A stretch of DNA of 53,854 bases, taken from assembly GCA_020047755.1 (NCBI GenBank), contig JAIFNL010000164.1, positions 1-53,854 of the forward strand. The letters run 5' to 3'. Of the stretch, positions 1-7,849 are shown piece after piece; the first letter of the stretch is position 1; every line of letters begins with the position of its first letter. The DNA comes from Bacteroidota bacterium (GTDB taxonomy: Bacteria > Bacteroidota > Bacteroidia > Bacteroidales > JAIFNL01). The translations under genes and the position numbers were made by a program. The notes beneath the pieces are model-generated. The model was not told the origin of the DNA and ran no database searches. It saw only the letters and a list, made by a program, of their open reading frames with translations.

Positions 1-23
1 AATTTCTTTTTCTATCGCTATTT

Positions 24-38
24 GCCTTCTACGAAGGC
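24..38. other. Short hairpin GCCTTC-TAC-GAAGGC
   Basis: A perfect 6-bp stem with a 3-nt loop lies downstream of etfB. There is no T-run on the exit side in either direction, so it is not a convincing terminator. Positions 1-135 otherwise hold no gene; the etfA partner expected after etfB is not present inside the window. Confidence 0.4.
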
Positions 39-135
39 TAAAAAAAATGGTACGAAAACGAAAATGATTTTTGACACCCCACCCGACAGGTTTCTTACCT
101 TTGGCTACATTATTTCAAATTCCTAATTAAAAACC

Positions 136-1011
136 CTATCCAATCGTGTGGTTTTCAATAAGTTCTTTCATAAGCGAATCCATATCGGTATCGGAATCGG
201 AAAGCGTTTTCGATTCTTTCGATTGAAGCACCACATTTTCAATTGTTTTCACTTTAGTAGGCGAGCCAGAAAGTCCAAGCCAAGCTACATCGGCTTTGAT
301 GTCGTCCACGCTCCACTCGGCAATGTGCAAATAAGGGCGCGACTGTTGAAGATTCATGTAATCAGCCGTTTCGTCTTGCAATTCGGTTTGCGTGCGAGCG
401 TGCTTATATTTCATTACTTGTTTTCCGTGTCGTGGGCGACATTCGGGAGCCGAACTGTGAACAGTAATAAGCGCAGGAACAGGCGTTTCTACAATCTCAA
501 TACCATTTTCCAATCGGCGTTTGATGCGCAATTTTCCATTTTCAAAGCTTAAAACCTCTTCGGCATAAGTTACTTGCGGAATACCCAATTTATCGGCAAC
601 TTGCGGACCTACTTGCGCCGTGTCGCCGTCAATAGCTTGGCGACCAGCCAAAATCACATCATAATCGGCTATTTTTTCTATGGCTTTTGAAATGGCATAC
701 GAAGTAGCAAGCGTATCAGAACCGGCAAATTTGCGGTCGGTAATTAAAAAACCACCATCGGCACCGCGATACATACCTTCTCTAATGATTTCGGCAGCTC
801 TGCCCGGACCCATAGTTACGAGCGTTACGGTGCTTCCTTTGTATTTGTCTTTGAGTCGGAGAGCTTGCTCAAGGGCATTCATATCTTCGGGGTTAAAAAC
901 AGCCGGAAGGGCTGCACGATTTACCGTTCCGTCCGATTTCATGGCATCTTTGCCAACATTGCGAGTGTCGGGAACTTGCTTTGCCATTACAATAATTTTC
1001 AATCCGTTCAT
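136..1011 (-). CDS. etfB: Electron transfer flavoprotein beta subunit (EtfB)
   Basis: This is the beta subunit of the heterodimeric FAD/AMP-binding electron carrier that takes electrons from acyl-CoA dehydrogenases and passes them to the quinone pool through ETF-quinone oxidoreductase. The protein is 291 aa, slightly longer than the usual 250-265 aa. It shows the family pattern from the N-terminal KIIVMAKQVPDT onward, the NPEDMNALEQALRLKD segment and the AGRQAIDGDTAQVGPQVA nucleotide-loop signature near residues 122-139. The start is the ATG at 1011, which gives the conserved N-terminus with only four extra residues. The partner etfA is probably to the left of the window. The acyl-CoA dehydrogenase at 9.2 kb is a plausible electron donor, although this gene lies on the opposite strand from the fad genes. 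Confidence 0.95.
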   Translation of the reverse strand: MNGLKIIVMAKQVPDTRNVGKDAMKSDGTVNRAALPAVFNPEDMNALEQALRLKDKYKGSTVTLVTMGPGRAAEIIREGMYRGADGGFLITDRKFAGSDTLATSYAISKAIEKIADYDVILAGRQAIDGDTAQVGPQVADKLGIPQVTYAEEVLSFENGKLRIKRRLENGIEIVETPVPALITVHSSAPECRPRHGKQVMKYKHARTQTELQDETADYMNLQQSRPYLHIAEWSVDDIKADVAWLGLSGSPTKVKTIENVVLQSKESKTLSDSDTDMDSLMKELIENHTIG

Positions 1012-1112
1012 TGTTTTTTGAGTTTTTCTTTTATAATATGAGTATATTATTTTATTTTTTTAGAAGCTTGAATGAAAAAAATACTACTTTTTTGCACTAT
1101 ATTTTCAGATTG

Positions 1113-1120
1113 CAAATTTA
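1113..1120 (-). promoter_or_regulatory. Candidate -7 element (TAAATTTG) for etfB
   Basis: On the minus strand this octamer matches the Bacteroidota -7 consensus TAnnTTTG and lies about 100 nt upstream of the etfB start. No clear -33 TTTG was found at the usual distance. The same octamer forms half of the dyad at the marR promoter, so common control is possible but unproven. Confidence 0.35.
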
Positions 1121-1150
1121 AAACAAATATTTAATCTAAAAAACAGTTTT

Positions 1151-1198
1151 ATTGTTAAATTGTTATACTGTCAAATTGTTCTATTGTTTCATCTTTTC
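1151..1198. repeat. 8-bp tandem repeat (ATTGTTNN)x6
   Basis: Six consecutive octamers (attgttaa, attgttat, actgtcaa, attgttct, attgtttc, atcttttc) lie in the etfB-mutY divergent spacer. They are followed by a 7-bp run of atttttc type. The same octamer family recurs at 7315, 7812, 28294 and 31803. Confidence 0.75.
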
Positions 1199-1226
1199 AT
1201 TTTTCATTTTTCATTAAAAAAGTTTC

Positions 1227-1234
1227 TATATTTG
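1227..1234 (+). promoter_or_regulatory. Candidate -7 element (TATATTTG) for mutY
   Basis: This matches TAnnTTTG exactly and lies 53 nt upstream of the mutY ATG. The -33 box is not obvious. Confidence 0.4.
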
Positions 1235-1286
1235 TGCGCTATCCACAATCTGAATTTAATTGCAGTGGAGAAAAAAATAAAACAGA

Positions 1287-2366
1287 ATGAATTTCTCAAA
1301 ACTCTTAATAGACTGGTACAATGCAAACAAGCGCAGCTTGCCTTGGCGCGAAGCCAACGATGCTTATAAAATTTGGCTTTCGGAAATCATTATGCAACAA
1401 ACTAGAATAGAGCAAGGTACTTCATATTATCTAAAATTTGTAGAACATTTTCCCACGGTACAAGATTTGGCTCATGCAGCCGAAGAAGAAGTGCTAATGC
1501 TCTGGCAAGGACTTGGTTATTACTCGCGTGCTCGCAATTTGCACGCCACAGCCAAGCAGATAGTGAATGAATTTGGCGGCAAATTTCCGCAAACCATCGA
1601 ACAACTTCAAACGCTAAAAGGCGTAGGCGAATATACAGCGGCAGCCATTGCCAGCTTTGCCTTCAACCTTCCGCACCCCACCATCGATGGCAATGTGCAA
1701 CGCGTTTTGTGCCGAGCATTTGGTTTGCACGAAGCCATCAATACAGGTGCCAGCAAAAAGGAGCTCAACAACTTAGCTTATAAACTAATCGACACTACAC
1801 AAGCCGCCACGTTCAATCAAGCCTTGATGGATTTTGGGTCTATTCATTGCAAGGCTCAAAACCCTTTGTGTAATTCATGTCCTTTTAGCACAGAATGTTA
1901 CGCATTGCGCGAAAACAAAATAAATGTTTTGCCTCTCAAGAAAAAAGCATTGGCTAAACAAGACCGATTTTTATACTATTTTATTATACTTCACAAAGAA
2001 AACAATCATACTTTTGTATATATCAAGCAGCGAACAGAAAAGGACATTTGGAACAAACTCTACGATTTTCCGTTAATAGACAGCAAAACAGCACTTAACG
2101 AACCCCAACAACTCGAAATACTTACAACAATGCTTGGCTTTTCAATCCCCAAGCAACAAATTAAAACATTCGACAAGAATTACAAACACATCTTGTCTCA
2201 CCAAACACTTTTTGCCACCTTTTATACACTAACCATACAACAATCAGCTACTTTTGAACAAATAAACTCAAAACAAAACTACACTAAAATAAACATTCAA
2301 AACATTTTAGAGTACCCCTTCCCAAAACTAATACATAATTTTTTCAACGATAGTCAATTAGTATAG
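1287..2366 (+). CDS. mutY: A/G-specific adenine DNA glycosylase (MutY)
   Basis: MutY removes adenine mispaired with 8-oxoguanine or guanine in base-excision repair. The helix-hairpin-helix-GPD domain covers roughly residues 20-180, with the catalytic Glu33 in SEIIMQQT, the hairpin LKGVGEYTA at about 110-118 and the catalytic Asp134 in TIDGNVQR. The [4Fe-4S] loop has Cys188, Cys195, Cys198 and Cys204 in the family spacing C-x6-C-x2-C-x5-C. The C-terminal 130 residues fit the Nudix-like 8-oxoG recognition domain. At 359 aa it has normal length. The gene starts at the ATG at 1287 and stands alone, divergent from etfB. Confidence 0.96.
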   Translation: MNFSKLLIDWYNANKRSLPWREANDAYKIWLSEIIMQQTRIEQGTSYYLKFVEHFPTVQDLAHAAEEEVLMLWQGLGYYSRARNLHATAKQIVNEFGGKFPQTIEQLQTLKGVGEYTAAAIASFAFNLPHPTIDGNVQRVLCRAFGLHEAINTGASKKELNNLAYKLIDTTQAATFNQALMDFGSIHCKAQNPLCNSCPFSTECYALRENKINVLPLKKKALAKQDRFLYYFIILHKENNHTFVYIKQRTEKDIWNKLYDFPLIDSKTALNEPQQLEILTTMLGFSIPKQQIKTFDKNYKHILSHQTLFATFYTLTIQQSATFEQINSKQNYTKINIQNILEYPFPKLIHNFFNDSQLV

Positions 2367-2427
2367 GTGAAAGTTATCTTATCAACAACCCAAGTTCTAC
2401 ATAGAATCTGAAAGAAAACTCAGCATA

Positions 2428-2460
2428 ATCGGTTCGACCAGCTTGTCCGGTCGAACCGAT
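2428..2460. repeat. Perfect 12-bp inverted repeat, possible mutY terminator
   Basis: The arms ATCGGTTCGACC and GGTCGAACCGAT are separated by 9 nt and followed by atttttct, as in an intrinsic terminator for mutY. A decayed copy of the right arm (ggtcgaactgat) followed by tttt occurs near 2494-2505. The rest of 2367-2655 shows no gene. Confidence 0.6.
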
Positions 2461-2655
2461 ATTTTTCTAAAAGCCTATCCGACAGACTAACAAGTTGGTC
2501 GAACTGATTTTGTTTTTTCTTTATTTTTCAAAAAAAAAAGATGCGTTTTCTTTCAGACATTATTTATTATTACTAAATACACCTGATTTTTTGAAATCAA
2601 ACTTCGGAATAGATAACTTTTGATTAATCAGCATATTGAAATTATTGATAGCAAG

Positions 2656-3615
2656 TTAAACTGCCAAAAAATTAGCATTTAATTTCTGATAACTAACATG
2701 AAGTTCTGATTTTAAATCGGTTACAATTTGGGAAATAGGTTTAATGTCTTTGATTAATTCAACCGACTGCCCTGCCATCCAAAGCGAGTCCTTAGAACCT
2801 GGAATTACTTTTCCTTCTAGCCATTTCATTCCCCTTATTTGAATGTACATTTTGAAATATTTTTTAGTAAATTTATTGGTAGAAAGTGTTTTTTCAAAAA
2901 AACCTTGTTTAACTCCTAGTTTTTTGATAAAATCGTTGTAAATCACTGCACTTGGCGTACCAGTCAAACGGTCGGTTAAGATTACATCTTCCATAGTTGC
3001 ATTCAAAATACCATTTTTATATTCGTCGGAAACTGCGCATTCGCTGCTCGAAATAAAGCGCGTACCCATCGAAACGCCCGAAGCCCCTAGCGTAATCATG
3101 GCTAAAATGCCTTCGCCCGTAGAAATTCCGCCTGCTGCAATGATTGGCATTTGCGGAAATTCGCGACGCAAAGCCGGAATTAACAAATGCAAAGGATACG
3201 GACCTGCGTGCCCGCCTGCGCCTTGCCCAACTGCAATAAAACCGTCAGTACCAGTCTGTTTCGCTTTGTGTGCGTGTTTTAAGTTCGTTACATCGCTCAA
3301 TACTTTTGCTCCGTAACTATGCGCTGCTTCAACTACTTGCTGAGGATTTCCTAGCGATGTAATGTAAAAAGGAACTTTCTTTTCAACACAAATTTTCAGG
3401 TGTTTTTCATAAAGCGGGTTCGATTTTCCCACAATTAGGTTAATTCCGTAAGTACCAGTAACTTGATTGCTTTGCAGAAAACCATTCAACTCATCGAGCA
3501 CAGCCTCCAACTCGCCTTCTTTTCTGTAATTCAAACTCGGAAAAGTACCTGCAATTCCTTGTTTCATAGCCTCTTTCACCATTGGCACATTGCTAACATA
3601 GTGCATGGGAGCCAT
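2656..3615 (-). CDS. Nitronate monooxygenase / 2-nitropropane dioxygenase family flavoprotein, N-terminus out of frame
   Basis: This is an FMN-dependent TIM-barrel oxidoreductase of the nitronate monooxygenase family. Seen are the substrate loop VGQGAGGHAG, the phosphate-binding IIAAGGISTGEG and the GASGVSMGTRF segment. The first in-frame ATG (3615) gives 319 aa but loses the first barrel strand. Codons upstream in the same frame encode a family-typical leader ending TETLGIEFPLIM, yet hold no ATG, GTG or TTG before a stop. An ATG at 3677-3679 lies in another frame and would join this leader if the A6 run at 3656-3661 (minus strand) were one base shorter. Either the sequence carries a homopolymer error, or the gene is frameshifted. 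The physiological substrate is unknown; the fatty-acid neighbours suggest lipid-related oxidation only by association. Confidence 0.85.
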   Translation of the reverse strand: MAPMHYVSNVPMVKEAMKQGIAGTFPSLNYRKEGELEAVLDELNGFLQSNQVTGTYGINLIVGKSNPLYEKHLKICVEKKVPFYITSLGNPQQVVEAAHSYGAKVLSDVTNLKHAHKAKQTGTDGFIAVGQGAGGHAGPYPLHLLIPALRREFPQMPIIAAGGISTGEGILAMITLGASGVSMGTRFISSSECAVSDEYKNGILNATMEDVILTDRLTGTPSAVIYNDFIKKLGVKQGFFEKTLSTNKFTKKYFKMYIQIRGMKWLEGKVIPGSKDSLWMAGQSVELIKDIKPISQIVTDLKSELHVSYQKLNANFLAV

Positions 3616-3683
3616 AATTAGCGGAAATTCAATTCCAAGAGTTTCGGTAAGATAATTTTTTATAGTTAAGTTGTTGCATTGTT

Positions 3684-3716
3684 ATTGATACGATGACTTT
3701 AAGTCATCGTATCAAT
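3684..3716. repeat. 33-bp near-perfect palindrome, copy 1
   Basis: The 16-bp arm attgatacgatgactt is followed by one central T and its exact reverse complement. The same 33 bp occur at 9033-9065. This copy lies between the broken thioesterase and the nitronate monooxygenase. Confidence 0.9.
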
Positions 3717-3834
3717 TTCGAACCACAAATTTATAATTCAGAAGTGGAAGTCCCAAATTAAGTTCCATTTAAAATTTGCTAAGTGCTTATCTGTTAGTAA
3801 ATAGCACAAAGGCATTCTCAAGTATAAAAAAGGA

Positions 3835-4249
3835 CTAGTCCTTATTTTCAAATTCTTTAATTTTTTGCATTTTATCTTCTTGATTAATAATAGTTTTTCC
3901 CGTTTTCAAATCCACCGAAACCATTGTAGTAATGCTTGTTGCAGCAATATTCTCCTCATTTTTTTCATTTATGGCTACAATCAACTACCAATTTGTTGGA
4001 GAAGAAAATAGGATACTTATACGAAATATTGATATTTGCAACCACCGAACTAAAATCTAAATTGCTTAAATTCAAATCAATAACATCGTTGTAATAAGCA
4101 ATTCGAGCTTCTTCCAAATAGCTCAAATAGGCTTTATTATTTACATGCGCCAAGGTATCTAAATCGGCATAGCGCACCGAAAGTTGGATTTTATGCTTGA
4201 ACTTTTTTAAAATTTCCATAATTAACATTTGCTTTATTTTGATAATCAA
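3835..4249 (-). pseudogene. Broken acyl-CoA thioesterase (4HBT hotdog, YbgC-like)
   Basis: The 5' part encodes a clear 4-hydroxybenzoyl-CoA thioesterase-type hotdog start: the catalytic Asp-containing RYADLDTLAHVNN, then LSYLEEARIAYY and an ISYKYPIFFSNKLVVD strand. It then hits a stop at 3965-3967. A second frame continues downstream with INEKNEENIAATSITTMVSVDLKTGK and a stop at 3835-3837, which is what the end of such a protein looks like. About 15-20 residues of the central helix/strand region are missing at the junction, so this is an internal deletion with a frameshift rather than a single-base error. The probable start is the ATG at 4217-4219; the upstream ATG at 4249 would add 10 residues. 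A candidate promoter TAGATTTG lies at 4291-4298 on the minus strand. Confidence 0.8.
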
Positions 4250-4319
4250 ATTGTTAAATAAATTATCGGTTACTAAAAAAAATATTTTTGCAAATCTAAG
4301 AATTTTTTTTCAAAAATAC

Positions 4320-4373
4320 TTGGCGTGCATAATATTTTTTATTAAATTTGCAATGTACGCATAACAAATTTAA
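4320..4373 (+). promoter_or_regulatory. marR promoter with overlapping inverted-repeat operator
   Basis: A TTG at 4320-4322, a 20-bp spacer and TAAATTTG at 4343-4350 match the Bacteroidota -33/-7 pattern. The arms TTAAATTTG (4342-4350) and CAAATTTAA (4365-4373) form a perfect 9-bp inverted repeat with a 14-nt spacer centred on the expected start point. A MarR dimer bound there would block its own promoter; that part is inference. Confidence 0.55.
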
Positions 4374-4402
4374 TATTGCAAAAAACCAATAGACTTTGAA
4401 AA

Positions 4403-4825
4403 ATGAATCTCAAGCAAACAGTCGATTATTATATAAAATCATCGTGGCACTCCATCGCTCGCATGTACAACCAAGCTGCATCGGAGAATGAGCTATCACA
4501 AACCATTGGTTATGTGCTTATTAACGTACCCAAAGAAGGCGTTCCGGCTACACAAATAGCACCGCTTATGGGTATGGAACCCACAAGCCTTAGCCGATTG
4601 CTCAAAACAATGGAAGACAATGGCTTAATTTACCGACAAAAAGATTTAATCGACAAGCGAGTTGTTAAAATCTTTTTAACCGAAAAAGGCATTGAAAAGA
4701 GGAAGATTTCAAAAAAAATAATCTTGGATTTTAATGCAAAAGTAGAGAAAAATATTCCAGCAGAAAAACTAGAATGTTTTGTAAGTGTTTTGCAACAAAT
4801 TTGTGAATTAACAAAAAAAGATTGA
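4403..4825 (+). CDS. MarR-family transcriptional regulator of the fad genes
   Basis: A 140-aa winged-helix regulator. The recognition region is ATQIAPLMGMEPTSLSRLLK (about 50-69), followed by the wing LIYRQKDLIDKRVVKIFLTEKG (about 75-96). Flanking alpha helices at both ends form the dimer interface, as in MarR. It is the first gene of the plus-strand fatty-acid block and lies 81 bp upstream of the FadN-like gene, so it probably senses an acyl-CoA or fatty acid and represses the operon. It is divergent from the broken thioesterase. The inverted repeat at 4342-4373 suggests autoregulation. Confidence 0.88.
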   Translation: MNLKQTVDYYIKSSWHSIARMYNQAASENELSQTIGYVLINVPKEGVPATQIAPLMGMEPTSLSRLLKTMEDNGLIYRQKDLIDKRVVKIFLTEKGIEKRKISKKIILDFNAKVEKNIPAEKLECFVSVLQQICELTKKD

Positions 4826-4906
4826 TTTGCTTTTACAATCATAAAACCAAATAATTACAACTAATAAAAATATATAATTTTATAAATTACAATTAAACTA
4901 AGCCAA

Positions 4907-7309
4907 ATGAAGAGACGAATAAAAAAAGTAGCTGTTCTTGGTTCGGGAGTAATGGGTTCTGGTATTGCTTGCCACTTTGCAAATATCGGAGTAGAAGTCT
5001 TACTTTTAGACATCGTGCCACGCGAACTTACTGCCGACGAACAAGCCAAAGGGCTCACTATCAATGACAAAGTAGTGAGAAACCGAATTGTGAATACTGC
5101 CCTTGAAGCCTCGCTCAAATCCAAACCTTCGCCCATTTATAAGCAAGAGTTTGCTGGTAGAATTGCTACCGGAAACATGGACGACAACATGAAAGACCTT
5201 GCCTCTTGCGATTGGATTATCGAAGTAGTAGTGGAAAGACTGGACATAAAAAAACAGGTATTTGAAAAGGTTGAAAAATTCAGAAAAAAAGGAACGCTTG
5301 TTACCACAAACACCTCCGGTATTTCCATAGAAGCCATGATAGAAGGCAGAAGCGAAGATTTTCAAAAACATTTTTGCGGAACTCACTTTTTTAATCCTCC
5401 TCGCTATTTAAAACTTTTTGAAATTATTAAATCATCTAAAACTTCGCCTGAAATTATCGAATTTTTAGATGAATACGCTCGCAAATTCTTAGGAAAAACA
5501 ACCGTTTTAGCCAAAGATACTCCTGCTTTTATTGCCAACCGCGTGGGAACTTTTTCGATTATGGAACTGTTCAACAACGTGAAAGATTTAGGATTGAGCA
5601 TTCAAGAAATTGACAAATTAACTGGCACAATTATAGGTAGAGCCAAATCGGCAACTTTCAGAACTGCCGATATTGTTGGTTTGGATACACTTGTGCACGT
5701 TGCCAACGGCATTAGCCAAAACGCACACGACGAAGCTGCCGAGGCATTCAAAATACCTGAATATTTACAAAAAATGCTCGACAATAAATGGTTAGGTTCA
5801 AAAACAAATCAAGGCTTCTATAAAAAGGTAGAGGAGAATGGAAAAAAGAAGTTTTTAACCTTGAATTTGAATACTTTAGAATATGAAGAAACGCCAAAAC
5901 CTAGTTTTTCGGTTTTTGAAAAAACAAAAAAAGTAGATGATTTACGTAAACGTATGAAGATTTTATTTTCCGACAAAGGAAGAGCTGGCGATTTTTACCG
6001 CAAATCTTTTTATTCTCTTTTTCAATTTGTTTCAAACAGAATACCTGAAATATCTGACGACCTTTACAAAATCGACGACGGTTTGAGTGCCGGCTTTGGC
6101 TGGCAATTAGGTGCTTTCGACACTTGGGACGCAGTTGGCGTTGACGAAACCGTAAAAGCAATGGAAGCCGCTGGAAAAAAACCGGCACAATGGGTTTATG
6201 AAATGTTGGAATCCGGCATTACTTCTTTCTACAAAATAGAAAAAGGACAGAAATACTTTTATAACATTTCAGAAAAAACATACAAAATTATCCCCGGAAC
6301 TGAAAACTTGCTTTCGCTCGAAAATCTCAGAGCAAGCAATATTCTTTGGGAAAATACCGAAGCTTCTATTTTCGACCTTGGCGATGGCGTTTTGAATGTA
6401 GAATTTCATAGCAAAATGAACACCATTGGAGCTGGCACTTTGCAGGCACTAAACAAAGCCATTGATATGGCAGAAGCTAATTATAAGGCAGTTGTGATTT
6501 CAAACGAAGGCGAGCATTTTTCGGCGGGCGCCAATGTGGGCATGATTTTTATGCTTGCCGTTGAGCAAGAATGGGACGAACTGGCTTACGTAGTGGCAAT
6601 GTTCCAAAAAACAGTGATGCGCCTGCGTTACTCGTCAATTCCGGTGGTGGCTGCGCCTCACGGAATGGCGCTTGGCGGCGGTTGCGAAATTTGTATGCAC
6701 TCCGACAAAGTGATTGCTCACGCCGAAACCTACATGGGATTGGTTGAATTTGGCGTTGGATTAATTCCGGGCGGCGGCGGCACAAAAGAATTTGCATTGC
6801 GCCTTTCCGACGAATTGAAAGACGGCGATGTTAGAACTAACGCTTTCACTAACAGATTTTTAACAGTAGGTCAAGCAAAAGTTTCAACCTCTGCTTACGA
6901 AGCTTTCGATTTAGGTTATATGCGCAAAGGCACTGACGAAGTGATAGTTAGCCGTGCCGAACAATTAGCTTACGCCAAAAGAACAGCTTTAGCCATGGCT
7001 GAAAAAGGTTACTCACAACCTGCACCTCGCAAAGATATTCAAATACTTGGAAACGAAGCACTTGGGTTGGTTTATGTTGGAGCTGATTCTATGACGGTTG
7101 GTAATTTTATGTCGGAACACGATAAATTAATTGCCGAAAAATTGGGCTTTGTGCTTGCCGGCGGCGACGTTTCTGTGCCTTTGACCAAAGTTTCGGAGCA
7201 ATATTTATTAGACCTCGAACGCCAAGCATTTGTGGAGCTTTGCATGCAACGTAAAACGCTCGAACGTATTCAAAGTTTAATTCAAAAAGGAAAAATATTA
7301 AGGAATTAA
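4907..7309 (+). CDS. fadN: 3-hydroxyacyl-CoA dehydrogenase / enoyl-CoA hydratase fusion (FadN type)
   Basis: This bifunctional beta-oxidation enzyme hydrates trans-2-enoyl-CoA and oxidises the 3-hydroxyacyl-CoA with NAD. The domain order is dehydrogenase first, then hydratase, as in Bacillus FadN and opposite to E. coli FadB. The Rossmann motif VLGSGVMGSGIA is at about 10-21. The catalytic His is in GTHFFNPPRYLKLFEI (about 163-178), followed by the C-terminal 3HCDH domains. The crotonase part has the oxyanion segment HFSAGANVGMIF and GMALGGGCEICMHSD plus GLIPGGGGTKE with the catalytic acids. At 800 aa it matches the FadN length (about 790). It is followed by fadA and fadE, interrupted by a small inserted gene. 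Confidence 0.93.
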   Translation: MKRRIKKVAVLGSGVMGSGIACHFANIGVEVLLLDIVPRELTADEQAKGLTINDKVVRNRIVNTALEASLKSKPSPIYKQEFAGRIATGNMDDNMKDLASCDWIIEVVVERLDIKKQVFEKVEKFRKKGTLVTTNTSGISIEAMIEGRSEDFQKHFCGTHFFNPPRYLKLFEIIKSSKTSPEIIEFLDEYARKFLGKTTVLAKDTPAFIANRVGTFSIMELFNNVKDLGLSIQEIDKLTGTIIGRAKSATFRTADIVGLDTLVHVANGISQNAHDEAAEAFKIPEYLQKMLDNKWLGSKTNQGFYKKVEENGKKKFLTLNLNTLEYEETPKPSFSVFEKTKKVDDLRKRMKILFSDKGRAGDFYRKSFYSLFQFVSNRIPEISDDLYKIDDGLSAGFGWQLGAFDTWDAVGVDETVKAMEAAGKKPAQWVYEMLESGITSFYKIEKGQKYFYNISEKTYKIIPGTENLLSLENLRASNILWENTEASIFDLGDGVLNVEFHSKMNTIGAGTLQALNKAIDMAEANYKAVVISNEGEHFSAGANVGMIFMLAVEQEWDELAYVVAMFQKTVMRLRYSSIPVVAAPHGMALGGGCEICMHSDKVIAHAETYMGLVEFGVGLIPGGGGTKEFALRLSDELKDGDVRTNAFTNRFLTVGQAKVSTSAYEAFDLGYMRKGTDEVIVSRAEQLAYAKRTALAMAEKGYSQPAPRKDIQILGNEALGLVYVGADSMTVGNFMSEHDKLIAEKLGFVLAGGDVSVPLTKVSEQYLLDLERQAFVELCMQRKTLERIQSLIQKGKILRN

Positions 7310-7314
7310 CGTCA

Positions 7315-7346
7315 ATGGTTCAATTGTTTCATTGTTTCATTGTTTT
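7315..7346. repeat. 8-bp tandem repeat left of the four-helix-bundle gene
   Basis: Four octamers (atggttca, attgtttc, attgtttc, attgtttt) begin 5 bp after the fadN stop. They are inverted relative to the AACAATAG-type octamers at 7812-7843, so the small gene between is bracketed by inverted copies. Confidence 0.7.
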
Positions 7347-7363
7347 TTTATTATTTCTAAAAG

Positions 7364-7747
7364 ATGGATTTTAACAAAAAATATCTAAAATTAAATGATA
7401 TAAGTGCATATAAAATAGCATTTAATTTGTCTAATTACATTTGGGATATAATAATAAAATGGGATTATTTTCAAAAAGAAACAGTTGGAAAACAATATGT
7501 AAAAGCCATCGACAGTATTTCGGCAAATATTGCTGAAGGTTTTGGAAGATATAATAAAAATGATAAAATACGATTTTATCGTATAAGTTTCGGTTCGTTA
7601 AAAGAATGTTTTGATTGGAATGAAAAATCAAAAGTCCGAAAACTTTTAACAGAACAAGAATACAATTATATTTTTAAAGAACTCAATAAATTGCCTTACG
7701 AACTGAATACGTTGATAAAATATACAAACGAAAAATTAACAATATAG
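7364..7747 (+). CDS. Four-helix-bundle protein (23S rRNA intervening-sequence / S23 family)
   Basis: A 127-aa protein of the family first found in 23S rRNA intervening sequences, which form pentameric four-helix bundles. It has the characteristic KQYVKAIDSISANIAEGFGR segment (about 46-65), the RFYRISFGSLKECFDW helix and a final helix. The biochemical role of these proteins is not known; they are often found as lone genes between unrelated ones. Here the gene splits a fadN-fadA pair, is much richer in A+T than its neighbours and is bracketed by inverted 8-bp repeats, all of which point to a recent insertion. It has no recognisable promoter of its own and would be read through from fadN. Confidence 0.88.
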   Translation: MDFNKKYLKLNDISAYKIAFNLSNYIWDIIIKWDYFQKETVGKQYVKAIDSISANIAEGFGRYNKNDKIRFYRISFGSLKECFDWNEKSKVRKLLTEQEYNYIFKELNKLPYELNTLIKYTNEKLTI

Positions 7748-7811
7748 CTCTATTGCTCAACAAATCAACTGTTTAATAGTTCAAATTTTAAATTACGAAC
7801 AACAAAACAGT

Positions 7812-7843
7812 GAAACAATAGAACAATAGAACAATAGAACAAT
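7812..7843. repeat. 8-bp tandem repeat (AACAATAG type)x4 before fadA
   Basis: The units are gaaacaat followed by agaacaat three times, ending 6 nt before the fadA ATG. It forms the leader of fadA and an inverted partner to the repeat at 7315-7346. Copy-number change here would alter only the leader. Confidence 0.75.
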
Positions 7844-7849
7844 AAAAAT

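Noticed and set aside
24-38. Terminator after etfB
   Set aside because: A 6-bp stem exists but there is no T-run in the direction of etfB transcription.
1160-1369. 69-codon plus-strand ORF
   Set aside because: Its first half is translated octamer repeat and its end overlaps mutY in another frame.
2428-2460. tRNA-like GGTTCGA motif
   Set aside because: The motif is simply one arm of a 12-bp inverted repeat; no acceptor stem or anticodon arm can be drawn around it.
7364-7747. Part of a 23S rRNA intervening sequence
   Set aside because: The protein family is the one found in such sequences, but no rRNA lies around this gene.
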